A DNA stretch of 64,000 nt from Madurella fahalii (taxonomy: Eukaryota; Ascomycota; Sordariomycetes; Sordariales), in assembly GCA_029876055.1 (NCBI GenBank), contig CM056878.1, forward strand, positions 3,100,001-3,164,000, in the 5' to 3' direction. Positions 45,281 through 56,940 of the stretch are shown in pieces (positions within the stretch are counted from its first letter, which is position 1; every line of letters starts with the position of its first letter). The notes below the pieces were generated by a model. The model saw only the letters and a program-made list of their open reading frames with translations, had not been told where the DNA came from and made no database searches. Both the position numbers and the translations under genes were made by a program.

Positions 45281-47041
45281 TGGAAGGATTAAAACCCGAA
45301 GACCCCTTCTCTACCCAACAGCTGCTCTCTCCTTTCCTAAATTTTCCAACCAGAGAGCCCAACGACCCGCACCCGTTTGTGCCCAACACGCGCCATCCTC
45401 CCATTCACCGCTCGTCGTCTTCTGCCTTTGCTTTCACTGCTCACACCCCCTGTTCCGCCCAGCCGCCTCAGGTTCATATACACCTCCAGCCCACCCCGCC
45501 ACTCCGCTCCATCTTGTCTTGCTCCTGCCCCCTTCCCCCAGGCCAGGAACTTGATCAATCATCGCGACCCAAGGATTTGTTTTTCTGTTGTACGGCGTCA
45601 GCCCTGCAGCACGACATCAGCCAACCCCAAAAGGATTTCTGCCACAAGGAGTGACCCACGGGAGCCCCCGTCGTGGTCTTTCGCGCCCCGGAATCAGAGC
45701 AATTATCTGCTCTTGCATGCCGCCAGGAATGACTACCATGGTTATGACCAGGACTGAGACCATGCCCGGCTACAATCACATTGAGCTGGATGAGGCTCAC
45801 ACACCGTCGAGGTATTTTGCGTCTGCTTTCATATGTGTTTTCCTGGGGGGTCCATTGTGCTTTTGCCGTTTTGCTTTTTTTCGCGTCTTGTTGCGAGCGA
45901 GATCATGTTTTCCTATTCGTCGAGAGAACACGCCCCCGGCCCCTCAGTGAGGAGAGCCCCGGGACGGACTGGCAACGAGAAACTGGATTCCGAGGACAGC
46001 CTTTTGCGGACTTTTTTTTATATATCAAGGACCATTGATACCACTGGATACCTGGGATTGCCGGAATTTTTCTGCCGTGGATTGCCGTGGAGATCACCCT
46101 AAGCGCGGACCCGACTCGTCCGAGTCGGCGGATCAGAACAACCAACGAGCCTCTGGCTCTGGTTGCTTCAAACGTCAGAGTTTTGCTCTAAAGAGCTCTG
46201 GTAAGTATCGCCCAAATCATTGCCGGACTGGACCGTCATTCTGCAGATTCGTCAACCTTGAGCATTGCCGAGGAATCCGCCAGGTACATTTGCTCCAAAA
46301 TATGGTTCACTTCAACTTTCCACTGGACTCGCACTGGGAATTTACCGGCTCAGGATGTTTCGACATTTACATTTGTACTCGCATTTCCATGTGGAAGTTG
46401 CTGGTGGACAAGATCTCGACCCAAATGGACTCTTCGCATGGAACATCCGACTGGACCGAATCACTGGACGAGTTAATTGTTTTTTCCTCTCCTTTGCTCC
46501 ACCATAGGACCACTTAGCCAAGTTAATGGATTGACATCCGACATGGCCTTGATTACCTATGAGGATCGCATTCGACGCCGAAATTGCCTGGGCCAACCGC
46601 AGCATCGACAACAGCTTGCTTTCTGTCTTGTGGAAATTCGAAGATGAGAGAATCAGACCGGATATGTCCGAGTGTGACGCCCCATGGATCCCTTGCTCTC
46701 TTTTTCGCCCGGATTCTTGAGCACTTTAACAAGGACGGAATGCCGATGGTGATACCCGGATTTACACCTGGCTCCAGGCCAGTCCGTGTGTGCCCTAGGT
46801 CCTGGATCGCGTTGCTTGTGCCACGCTGTCATCCCCATGGAACTCAGTTGGTCTGTGATCACCCTCCGTGACTTGTAGAGAGTCTTCCCAACTAACATGT
46901 GCCCCACTACAGGAACAAAGTTGTGCCATCTGATGCCTCTTTCTTTTCCGTCAAAGTTCTTCTACAGTTATATACCGGACAGTGGTTGAACAGGACACTA
47001 ACCTTCACCCCAGCGACAGCTACAGCTTTGCTCAGCCCAAT
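45281..47041 (+). promoter_or_regulatory. Probable long leader of the C2H2 factor gene
   Basis: A C/T-rich block at about 45300-45560 looks like a fungal transcription start region. The 1.5 kb that follow contain many short upstream ATG frames and at least one well-formed intron: GTAAGT donor at 46202 and TTCTGCAG acceptor near 46248. No long protein frame exists before 47042. I infer a spliced 5' untranslated region with upstream ORFs. Confidence 0.45.
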
Positions 47042-48850
47042 ATGCTTTCCTCCAATTCTGGGATCTTTTCTTTTTGTCAAACAGGACCAGCGGACCTGCC
47101 CGGTTCGTCCTGGGATGCGACAGTTGAAGGATCACAGAACTTCCCTGAGTTTGCAGATGCCGCGGACTACTACACCGGAGAAGCCGAGGATTATGTTCTT
47201 CCGTTTGGCCAAAACACCCCTAAGCCAGATGATGATTTCCAGGCCAGATGGACACCTGCAGCCGCAGTCGAGAACAAGGCTCTGAAGGCAGAGCCCATGC
47301 GCAGAGGGACTTCGCGCAGCTCTACTGGGAGCCACAAGCACAGGAGCACCAAGACCTCTGCAGCGTCAGCCAAGAAGAGCCGGTCAAGAGTCCAATCGAT
47401 TCTCTCGCAGGCTTCTTCGCAAATGTCAAAGCTTGACATGACAGGTAACGCCCCTTCATCATACCATGATGGCGCCGTGGCAGCCGGCCGCATCATGGAT
47501 GTGCAGCAATATCTCGCTCAGGACCTGGATACCCTGTCTGTGTCTTCGCACGTGAATGGCCCCGCCTTCTACACCGGAATGATGGGATTCCCGGACGGTC
47601 TGCCCTACTCGGGAGACATGGGCGCTGCTGTGGCCCAGCACGTGAACCCCCAGATCTTCGATGCCGGTCTGATCGGCGCCTCGCCACACTCTTGGGGTTC
47701 GCTGAGCCCGGCTGATTCCCGTCTGTCTTCTCCTGGGATCCACGACGGATCAGACGATGTCTGGTCCGCGGGGCCGTCTGCGTCTTCGCCCGGAGATAGC
47801 CAAAACTCGAACTCGCCGGCTCTGCCAGGCCAGTCACCCAGGTATGTTGCGATTGATGACTCCGCTGTCCCCCGCGGCATTGTCTTAACACGATGGGTCA
47901 TGTCAGGATGAACCGGAAGTTGGATGCTTCTCAGTATGTTACCTCGGAGGACCTTCACGGGAACTTCGCCGTCGGAGAGGATGCCTTTGCCCTTCCCCAC
48001 CCTGCCTACGTCGCTTCTCGCCGTCTTAGCGGCGAAGGTGAGTCCGCGCGGGATCACTATCTCTACAAGAATGCTTTCCCCCAAGCGGACGGGTTGTTCC
48101 ACTGCCCATGGGAGGGCCAGTCTGGCTGCAACCACAAGCCAGAGAAGCTCAAGTGCAACTACGAGTAAGGATCTTCTCTGCATTTCTTCTGTTTTGCCGA
48201 CTAACCACGGTGCCTACTACAGCAAGTTCGTGGACTCCCACCTTAAGCCCTACCGCTGCAAGGTTGAGGGTTGCCAGAATGCCCGGTTCTCTTCCACTGC
48301 CTGTCTCCTCCGGCATGAGCGTGAGGCCCACGCGATGCATGGCCATGGCGAGAAGCCCTACCTGTGCACCTACGAAGGCTGTGAGCGCTCTGTTGCTGGC
48401 CATGGTTTCCCGCGGCAATGGAACCTGCGGGACCACATGAGGCGGGTGCACAATGACAACGGCACCGCCACCCAGCCCGCCTCCCCTCCGGCGTCGGCCG
48501 CTACCGCGACGTCCAGGGGCCGGAAGAGGAAGAACGAAGTCCAGGACAAGCAGCCCGGTCAGGAGAAGCCTACCTCTCGGAAGTCGGCGAACAAGAGTAC
48601 CGAGTCGGCAGCCGCCGCTCCCAAGCAGGCCGAGGTTTCCAACTCCGAGCTTGACCAGTGGTACGAGCACCAAAAGGCGCTCCAAACCTTTGTGCAGGGA
48701 TGCATCCAGCCGGATGACCCCCAGAGCCTCCAGTACATCAAGGACGCCCAGGATCACCTTACTGCCATGGGGAAAATCTCGCACGAGCTGGTCATGACCA
48801 ACAAGGCCGAGGTTCTCCAGGGATCTTACCGCCGATCTTGGAGAGGTTGA
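47042..48850 (+). CDS. C2H2 zinc-finger transcription factor
   Basis: The model is join(47042..47841, 47907..48164, 48223..48850), 561 residues. Introns of 65 and 58 nt (AG|GTATGT and GA|GTAAGG donors) keep frame. The N-terminal half is Ser/Ala/Gly-rich and acidic, resembling an activation region, with a basic patch RRGTSRSSTGSHKHRSTKTS. Zinc-finger-like modules follow at about 330-430: FHCPWEGQSGCNHKPEKLKC (no second His pair at normal spacing), PYRCKVEGCQ...LLRHEREAH, and PYLCTYEGCE...NLRDHMRRVH. A nuclear-signal-like RGRKRKNEV and a helical tail follow. In-frame sequence upstream of 47042 (PSDSYSFAQPN) also looks coding, so an additional 5' exon is possible. Target genes are unknown. Confidence 0.82.
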
Positions 48851-50030
48851 ATCATTCGGTGAGTTGACAATTACCCACTCGAGACATGAGCTTGGCTAAC
48901 CTGCCTTTGCTATCATAGCCACGGATCTTGTTTGCCTTCTGGATATGCCTCTGGATAGGACGTGAAAAACCCTGCAAGTGCAGGATATTTTGAGTCGCCC
49001 AGCCGTCCATAAGGCGGCAATGGAGAGTAGGACTTTCAAGTCCATCCCGCTCGCCACAATCGCCGTGCCGAGGCGCGCCCGCCCGGCAGACGACGTGGAC
49101 TCAACAGCCAACCCATGGCACGAACCTTGGCTCGGAAATTGCCCCGGTTTCGTGCTCATGGATTGTAACCTCGAGGATGCTACAGACCTGTGATTTGTCA
49201 ACAAATCGCCGTATGTGCTTCTCACTACCAGGCCAGATTGACGACGAGGCTGTCAATTCGACAACTCGACAATCCAAGGGGGGGACATACAAGAGGGGGG
49301 AAAGGGGGTGGGGGGAGAAAAAAAAAGAAAAAAAAAAAAAAGAGAAGAAACCATAACACGGGGTCTTGTGAAAGGAACAGCCTCGTACTCTATCAGAGGC
49401 AATTGGGAGGAAGGTTTTACGGTTTATGATTTATGACTGATGACCATTTATGTTTGGAGTGTTGGTCTCTGGGTTTTCTTTTCGTTTCTTTCCTCTGGAT
49501 GGGATGTAGTTAGAACAAGTGTGGCAACATGGGACTTTTTGTTTTGGGGATGCTGGGCTTGTGGCGTTTGGATCATAAAAGATGATGTATGCCTCGAGGC
49601 AACAGAGTAACAGAATACTTGGGTTGGAAACTGGCTGGATGGGATTGCATTTGTTTTGGTTTACTGGCGGGGGGCCAGTTGGCGAAGAGCATTACACCAG
49701 GACGGATCAGATTCAGATTTCCTTTGTCAGCCACATCATATAGAAATTCGATGGCAGGAGATATAAGCAGTCTCTGTTCTTTTTAAATACCCTTCACCAA
49801 CTGATGTAGTAAAAAGAACGACTAGAATCGAAAAGAAGGACGGGAAATAGAAATGGAAAAAGAGAGACGTCCATTAACCCCATGGGTTTCCCCTGCTGTT
49901 TCCAACCTAATGGCAGCCGTGCATATTGCCCCTTTCCTCCCCCTTCGCTGCCTCTCACCCTCTCTTCCCGCACCCATATTTCACTAATGTGCATAACATA
50001 TATTACCTTGCGTGCTGTACTAATTTGGTA
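48851..50030. other. Convergent intergenic region
   Basis: About 1.2 kb between the stops of the C2H2 gene and the hydrolase gene. A potential spliced tail (GTGAGT donor at 48859) and a purine-only G/A tract at 49276-49353 are present. No other gene is seen. Confidence 0.5.
49276..49353 (+). repeat. Homopurine tract with G-quadruplex potential and poly(A)
   Basis: Four runs of five or more G lie within about 40 nt (AAGGGGGGGACATAC, then AGAGGGGGGAAAGGGGGTG and GGGGGGAG). A-rich sequence of about 35 nt with few G follows. It lies about 430 bp downstream of the C2H2 stop, probably in the 3' flank. Confidence 0.65.
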
Positions 50031-51270
50031 TCAGCGAGGCAGCAAGTCCTGACCGTCGAGCAGGATCCCGTTCTCGACGGCGGCCCGGTGCCCGCGCGCC
50101 ACCATGCCGTAGGCCGGGAGGTACCGGTCAAGGTAAGGGAGCACTTGGGCCGCGCCGGGCTCGGCGCGCCAGTCGCGCATGAGATCGCAGATTATGGCGA
50201 AGAGCGAGGTAACGGATACGCCTGCGTTGAGGAGGGCTGCGTTGGTTATGTCACGAATCTGTTGGGGTGTTTATATATATGCATTAGTTTGCTGGTCTAT
50301 GTGGTGGGGTGGGGGGAGGCGAGGGTGGTGGTCGGGGGGGTTTCCCGAGTCGATACGAAGGAAGAGAGGGGTGAGGGTAGGATGGTCAAGGGTGTAGAAG
50401 GTGGTTGGTGGGGCGATGGGGGAGAGAACGACAGGTGTGACGTAACGGAGAATGATTAGGGGCAGAAACATTACCTCTTTGGTGGTTGTCCCGCTTGCTT
50501 CCAGGTTGGCCCAGACGGAGTAACCCTCGGCTCTGAGGGAGCGGGCGAGGAAGGCGGTGCCTTTGGAGCGGACCCGGTTAGCGGCGCGCCAATACTCTCA
50601 AAAGGTAAGGAATAAAACTGGGACACATACAAACATCGGTAACTATACCGGCTATGATGATTTGTGATTTGTTGGCGGCTCTGATAGCGTCGCGGAATTC
50701 AGCATTGTCCCAGGCGTCGACTTCGCCCTGGCGCTTGATCAGAGGTGCGTTAGGGTACATGTCGAGGATCTCCTGGGGGAGCGGGCCGTTGGGGCCTGCG
50801 AAGGGGTCAGCGTGTGTTGCTAGTAAGGAGCAGATTGGAAGGAAGAGACAGACCAGTCTCGGCCGAGGTGGTCATAACGACGGGAATGTCAAAGACCGTG
50901 CCGATGGCGGAATATGCGAGAATGCTCTGCTTGAAGAGGGTGGCGTCTAGGAATTGATAACGGGTTAGTGACTGAGGTATTTACAAAATCCACGTCGGGA
51001 AAACCTCTCGCTGCGTACCCCAGTCACGGGCAAGGTTGTAGAGACCCTCTTGGAGGTCGACAATCACTAGCATCTGGCGAAGTTAGCAAGAGCTACTCGC
51101 TGGTAGAGCATTGGCAGTCTTACCGAGTCATTCTTGTTGAGTCTCTCCCACGGGAAACCTAAGATGTCAGTAATGGGCTATAGGAGTGGGCGTCTGTGGT
51201 TCTCACTGTCGGCAATGGCAGTTCCGGCCATGAAGGCTGCGGACAACAGGGCGGCGGCACCAAACTTCAT
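50031..51270 (-). CDS. Isochorismatase-family cysteine hydrolase with signal peptide, seven exons
   Basis: The model is complement(join(50031..50258, 50475..50560, 50631..50795, 50854..50946, 51019..51073, 51124..51158, 51207..51270)), 241 residues. All six introns keep frame. The N terminus MKFGAAALLSAAFMAGTAIA is a plausible secretion signal. The catalytic triad of the family is visible: Asp39 in MLVIVDLQEG, Lys103 in APLIKRQGEVDAW and Cys138 in GIVTDVCTAFLARSL. An intron splits the Cys138 codon (T|GC) and its branch site is GCTAAC. The sequence EGYSVWANLEASGTTTKEIR is characteristic of the YcaC-like group. The substrate is unknown; YcaC-like enzymes are often annotated by fold only. Secretion of such a hydrolase is unusual but has fungal precedent. 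The gene is divergent from the SET gene, with a 1.6 kb promoter region. Confidence 0.87.
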
Positions 51271-52900
51271 GTTATGTTATAACGTCTGAGAGAGGAGGAT
51301 TGCTGTACTCAGTTATCTGGTCTGATGAACTTGCTGTGTGCTCGAAGCAATGGCTCGATCCGGAGGACCAGCACCCGCAGAGATTAGTTATATACAGATT
51401 TCCTCCGACTCCAACCGGTTAACCGGCATCTCTTTTCCCCTTCTTATCTTCTAGCATAGCATCTTCAAGAGAGCGTTGTTCAGCATTCCCTAAGCGCTTC
51501 ATCAGCAGCAGCGGGGTCGAGCTTGGAGTTAGCCTGCAGGTGATGTAGCACTCTGCGTGTGGTTGTTGCAGTCCAGCGAGGCGAGCTCTGGCAACCCCGT
51601 CACCGTACTTCCCTCTTCGATGGGTGTAGATAGTTCTGTGTGGTGTTGTTGCTTGGATTCGCTGCGAGATGTTACTAAGCCAGCCTGCCGCGGCGGGAAT
51701 ACCAAGCAGTGTGTCAGCGGGACCAAGGCATTTGCTCAGCAATTGTCAATGGCCAATGGCCAATTACTACCAGCGATTGCCGTGCTGATTCAGCACCCAT
51801 CTTGGCAGATGGCGCGTGCGCAGCTCCCTGGAGGAGCCCAGTACAGTACAACCTGATACCTGCGCCGTCCAGTACCGAACATACCTACTATGGTAAGTAG
51901 CAATTTTAGGCGACTGATCGCGCCCGGCCATTTGGAGGATCCGGGGCCAAGCAGTCTCCCATGCCCGTGCTATACCGATTTGATTGATTGATGCAAAAAT
52001 TAAGACTGCGCTCCACGTCAGCGCACAATAATAACCATAAACCCCGATCGGACTTGGCAGCCCGAATCCTTTAGCCATTCCCCCCAGTGGTCTAGACCTA
52101 CCATGCTGAAACTCCATCATGGGTTTGCCGCGGTGGAACATCGTCGGATGAGTGGGGCATGTAGGGCCCCAACATCATGGGGTTCCAAGCAAAGAGCAGG
52201 GCTGCCTGGAGCCTCGCTCCCATCCTTTCGTGCTTTTTTTATTTTGCGGCGCTGATCGCAGCCAAGGCTGTGGCGGGAATATTACTGCTTCGCAGACTCT
52301 GCGACGTGTACGGCGGCCCTCTGAAACCATCACGGCGCGTTCTTCCTGCAGGCGGGGGCTTTGACGGCTCCTCCTGTCAATCATGCCCAGATTCTGGACC
52401 CCTCCTCTCGAGTCCCGCTATCGAATTGCCATTCGACCAGCCGGTACAGCAGTAACAGCAACCTTGCGCAGTGCCTCATCAGTGGCTGGGCAGCCGACAT
52501 CCCTGCCCGCCACCTGTTTGCAAATTGCCCAGCCTCTGCCGCATCATGAACCCGCAGCCGCCCAAGTCTGAGCGCTATCCATCCCCTCCGAGGTCCGATC
52601 TTTGAACTAGATAAGCCAGGTTCGGCCCCCGAGTCGTGACGAGGATCCTTATTTAGCCCATCTCCTGTCAGACGTGCGGCACGCGGCGCCTTGTGTTCTC
52701 ACGACGTTAGAATCCTCTTTGTTTTGCTCATCCAGGGGTGGTCGGCGCGTATTGGCGGTCGTTTTCAGTAAAGAGATAAGGAGGATGTTCCCCTCCTAGG
52801 TGGTTTCCATAATCGCTACCCTACCCTTTCTGTGAAGCTCCTTATCCATCATTCCTGGTCGCGCTGGTTCGCCACTCCGCCCTTACCACTAGCAGCCGCC
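51271..52900. other. Divergent promoter region
   Basis: About 1.6 kb between the starts of the hydrolase and SET genes. Small frames on both strands are not convincing. A CAATGGCCAATGGCCAATTA stretch near 51748-51767 contains repeated CCAAT-type boxes (CCAAT/ATTGG), consistent with a shared promoter element. Confidence 0.5.
51748..51767 (+). promoter_or_regulatory. Clustered CCAAT boxes
   Basis: CAATGGCCAATGGCCAATTA holds two forward CCAAT pentamers 8 bp apart, between two divergent starts. The fungal CCAAT-binding complex (Hap/Php) recognises such sites. Function is inferred from position only. Confidence 0.4.
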
Positions 52901-54274
52901 ATGAGAACACTACTAGAGCTTTGCCTCTTCGCCGGTGCGGCCCTCGGCCACGGCAGCTTAGGCCATACCGCGCTGTGTAGCGGCCATGGCCCTTCTCTCA
53001 TGGTGTCCGGCAGCGATCCGGTCTGCAACGCCGCCGTGGGAATTCTGCCGAACATCACGGATAAACCCTCAGCTGCACAAAGCCGGCAATGTCAAGGCGA
53101 GCATTGCGCCAGTTCGAGACGGCATGCTTGGACACACACGTCGCCATGTTTCCAGCTTTTGTCTTCGAACCAAGAATACTGTGTCTTCACCGACACAAAC
53201 TTCGCCGACGGGAGGGGTATTTCCCTGATCATGGGAGCCCGCCGAGCTAACTACCTCGCCACGAGCCCGGCCTTTGTCGAACCCGAACTCAACAGAGGCG
53301 TCAACCAGGACCTCAACCGGACCATTCCAGCCAAGTACAAGGTGCAGGAGATCCCCGGCAAGGGCATGGGCGTCGTAGCCACCGAGCACATCCGGCGTGG
53401 CGACCTCATCATAGCCAACACGCTCTCGCTCCTGATCGACCTCGAAGCATATTCACTACCCAAGGACGAGTACCTCCAGCTAGAAGCGGCGGCAGTTGAC
53501 CACCTGCCCAGCGCGCACCGCGCCGCGCTCCTCGCCCTCTCTACGCATGACGAAGCCAACCTCCCGCACGCCGAGCACATCGACAAGCTGATCGACACCA
53601 ACTCGTTCAACATTTACCCCGACGACGGCGACGAAGAAGGCTCCGATACCATGTTTGGTGTCTTCCCAGAAATCTCGCGCATGAACCACGATTGTCGGCC
53701 TAACGCAGACTACCGCTTCGACCGCGACACGCTGGCGCAGTACGTCACGGCGCTGCGCGACATTTTCCCGGGCGAGGAGATCACCCTAACCTACATCGAC
53801 CCGGAAATGAAGCGCGCGGCGCGCATGAAGAAGCTGCACAATAACTGGGGGTTCAAGTGCACTTGCCCGCTGTGCACGCTCGACAAGCACCGCGCCGACG
53901 CCTCGGACGCGCGCATCGCGCAGATCGGGTGGCTGTGGGACGAGACTCGGGAGGAGAGGGGGAGTCCAGAGATGGCCGAGTTGATCATCAGCCTGTATGA
54001 GCAGGAGAAGCTGTGGGGGAAGATCCCGGCCGCGTACTACTTTGCGGCCACCGAGTACAATGGCGCTGGAGATCCCTGGACGGCCATGAAGTACGCGCAC
54101 TTGGCGATCGAGGTGGGAATCCCCTCGCTGGGGGTGAACTCGCACCATGTGAAAGATATGGCGAAACTGGCAGCGGACCCGTGGAAGCATTGGAGTTGGA
54201 TGGCCTCGGTCAAGGAAGCCCAGGGGATGGAGCGCCGGCGCCGGGATAAGCAGGAGAATGACAGTGGCAATTAA
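52901..54274 (+). CDS. SET-domain (SMYD-like) protein with signal-like N terminus
   Basis: A single open frame of 457 residues. The SET core is clear: KYKVQEIPGKGMGVVATEHI (start of SET), then the SAM-site motif EISRMNHDCRPNADYRF (NHxCxPN), then ALRDIFPGEEITLTYID with the catalytic Tyr. A post-SET cysteine group follows (WGFKCTCPLC). The C-terminal part is helical and TPR-like (SLYEQEKLWGKIPAAYYFAA). There is no MYND finger. The N terminus MRTLLELCLFAGAALGHGSL looks like a secretion signal, and the next 80 residues are Cys-rich. This would be strange for a histone or protein methyltransferase, which normally acts in nucleus or cytosol. An upstream in-frame region has no ATG, so 52901 is the natural start. 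The family is certain; the target and location are not. Confidence 0.85.
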   Translation: MRTLLELCLFAGAALGHGSLGHTALCSGHGPSLMVSGSDPVCNAAVGILPNITDKPSAAQSRQCQGEHCASSRRHAWTHTSPCFQLLSSNQEYCVFTDTNFADGRGISLIMGARRANYLATSPAFVEPELNRGVNQDLNRTIPAKYKVQEIPGKGMGVVATEHIRRGDLIIANTLSLLIDLEAYSLPKDEYLQLEAAAVDHLPSAHRAALLALSTHDEANLPHAEHIDKLIDTNSFNIYPDDGDEEGSDTMFGVFPEISRMNHDCRPNADYRFDRDTLAQYVTALRDIFPGEEITLTYIDPEMKRAARMKKLHNNWGFKCTCPLCTLDKHRADASDARIAQIGWLWDETREERGSPEMAELIISLYEQEKLWGKIPAAYYFAATEYNGAGDPWTAMKYAHLAIEVGIPSLGVNSHHVKDMAKLAADPWKHWSWMASVKEAQGMERRRRDKQENDSGN

Positions 54275-54885
54275 GGATTGAGCTCCGTACATGCCGTCCT
54301 TGTATGAGTTGAGACATACTGGCGTTGGTGTTATGGGCGTTTTTGGGTACGGGCACGTTCGGGTACCGACACATCTGAAATCTACAGCGGCGATGTAGAC
54401 ATTTCGTTTATCCTTTGTATTTAGAGCGCGGAGTTCTGCAAGGGGGGACCAATACGAGCTGATGTCATTGATCACACGGATATGCGCTAGACGGGGTGCT
54501 ACAAGGTGTTACAGGGCATTGTTTCCTCTCAGAACCGTCCCTCTTGAAAGAGCGTAGCAAAGCCAGGATTTAGGAGTTTTGATTCCGTTTGTATTCCTTA
54601 CCCGGCACCTGTCTTTGTTTAGTTCCGTGCCAGGCAGCTTTAGCACTTACAGCGGAGAGAGCTCCTGGTCGCAAAGTGGAGTGCGGGGTATGTCTTGTAC
54701 TGTCCAGTGCTGCTTGCCTGCGGGCTGATGTCAACTGCCCAGAAACAAGCTTCCTGATAATTAGCCCACCTACCAAGCCTTACTTACCTTGGTACAATAA
54801 CCTACCTTACCTTTGCTCCATTCATCTCCTCTTTACTGACTGCGTAGCCCCTGCGTCGAAAATCCCAACCCGACCACCGCTCGCC
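54275..54885. other. Intergenic region with ACCTTA-type repeats
   Basis: About 610 bp between two plus-strand genes. Near 54765-54815 there are repeated CCTACC/CTTACCT motifs common in Sordariomycete promoters. No gene is seen. Confidence 0.5.
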
Positions 54886-56940
54886 ATGGCCGCCGACCTT
54901 TCCAAGACCGACCCGGCCAAGGCGATCGAGGCACTCCGCGAAGCTCGCCCCCCCGCGACGGACCGATTTACTTACCTAACTATCGTTGAAGCGAACCTCT
55001 GTCCCGAGGTGCTCCCAACGCTCAACGAGATCCTCCAGGATGCGGAACTCACCCAAGAGATAGGATGGGACTTGGTATATAATCTCGTCAGCCTACCCGG
55101 CTCTGAGGCTTGCCTCGAGACCATCGCGCGGCTGGGCAACCCACGGGAGGTGATCCTCAAGGTGCTCGAGACCCTCGAGCTTCTGAACCGTGACGATGAA
55201 GATGAGGGCCACGGTGAAGAAAAAGAGGTCGAAGGGGAGGATCAGACGCCCGAACCGACCGCTTCGTTGACGGCCAAGTTCATCACCCTCCTCGGCATGC
55301 TCGCCATCCTCCACAAGCGTATCAAGACGAAGTACCCGAGCCGCTTCCTCGCACAGACGCTACAGACCGTCTACAGCAGTTACCGGCCCAACCAAGAGAT
55401 GACAGCTTCAGTCATCAACTTGGTCCACAGTCTCTCTGGCAGGCGGCGGCCGCCACTGCCAACGCGTAAATCGAGCGTGAACGTGGCCAACCCAGACCAG
55501 GACGGGGACGCGACCAAGAATGCTCCCGACCCCGAGGCAGACAAGGATGATAGGGAAGACCCGACCGAGAGCGAGCTGCAAGAGAAGCTTCTGCTCAGCT
55601 TTGCGACGTGCATTCTGGAGGCGTACGCCAACGGGAACGACATGGCGTGGGCAGCGAGGCTACTAGAGTATTACAACCCCGACAGGATCGTGCCGGGGCG
55701 GAGGACATTGATGGCAGCCTTTAGGGAGGAGAAGGAGCTTCTTGCGAGGGATGCGATCGTCGGGAAGCTCGTGGTACGTCACCCCGTGTTCTGTCTGTCC
55801 TCTCAGATCAAACGCTAACTCACACAGGCCCTCATCCACGACCTCGGCCTCGACTCGTGCACCAAAACGTTTATCCAACAACTCGGTGACGGCCCCATGC
55901 ACTCTGACCCTCTCACAGAACCAAACGAGCTCGATAGCCCGGACAAAATCGCCCTGTCTACCGGTGGTTGCGCCTGCCTGGTCGCCTACTGGATCTTCTC
56001 GTCAACCGTATTCGACGCTGACCACCCTCGCCCCGAAATGCACATCTTCCCGGAACACTTCGCAGCCCTCGACAAATTCCTCCAAGACGACGCTCACGCC
56101 CAGATCCAGAAATCCCTCGGCACTATCGAAGCCCTCGTCACTATCGGTCTCTGGCTCGAGTCCAACAAGCTCCTCGCGTCCGACCCAAACTCGTCGCTCA
56201 CAAACCCTACCACCTCACCCGAGGACCCCACCTCTGACTTCATGCGCTACATCCACCTCACCACCCTTATAGCCCTCTACCACCCCCAGATACAGGTCCG
56301 CAACGCAGCCAGCACCCTCGCGGGCCTGGTCCTGCATTCGGACCCGTCCGAAGATGACCGCCTGCGGATCCTGTACGACCTCCTCGAGAATTGCATGTTT
56401 GCCTCGCTCAAGGCGAGGGCGATCGTCTGGTTACGCGAGGAGATTCTTGCTGCTGCTGCTGCCACCGCCGCCGCCGTCAGCGAACCCAACCCAAAACAGC
56501 AGCAAAGCCTCTTCACCACCCCGCAACCGTTGGAGACGCTGCAATACGTCGTCTTCCCCAGCCTGGCCTTCTTACTCGACGGGACGACGACGGACCAGGT
56601 AGAGTATCTGGCGCAGAATGCGACGTTTTTGATGCAGGCGGTGAATTTTGGGTTGTTTTTGTGGGGCGGAAGCAGCAGCAGTACCAATGGTAGTAATGGT
56701 AGTTCCGAGGATGGGGGTGCCGGTGGGAAATGGGCGGCGGTGATACCGGCGAATCTGGAGGCGACGGTGAGGGAGAGGTGGTTCGAACCACTTGGGGAGG
56801 TGGTGGAGAGAGTGGAGCGGGAAGCGAGGAAGGAGGGGGAGGAGGCTGCTGAGCTGGGGCCGTTGCAGGGCGAGTTGGGGGTGTTGAGGGAGAGGTTGGG
56901 CCGGTTGGGAGGGTGTGAGGGGTTCCAGGTTAAGGGGTAA
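54886..56940 (+). CDS. YAP1-binding protein homologue (Ybp1/DUF1760 type)
   Basis: In yeast, Ybp1 helps Gpx3 oxidise and activate the Yap1 transcription factor during peroxide stress; a paralogue, Ybp2, is linked to kinetochores. The model is join(54886..55773, 55828..56940), 666 residues. The 54-nt intron (GTG|GTACGT...CACACAG, branch GCTAACT) joins AIVGKLV to ALIHDLGLDSCTKTF. The protein is a long helical repeat: DAELTQEIGWDLVYNLVSLP and ARLGNPREVILKVLETLELL early, then QTPEPTASLTAKFITLLGML. Acidic or Ser-rich loops interrupt the N-terminal half. The second half carries GGCACLVAYWIFSSTVF and LALYHPQ-like segments, then VEYLAQNATFLMQAVNFGLF and a charged coiled-coil end. Family assignment is by the N-terminal pattern and length; no cysteine relay can be assigned. 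Confidence 0.8.
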
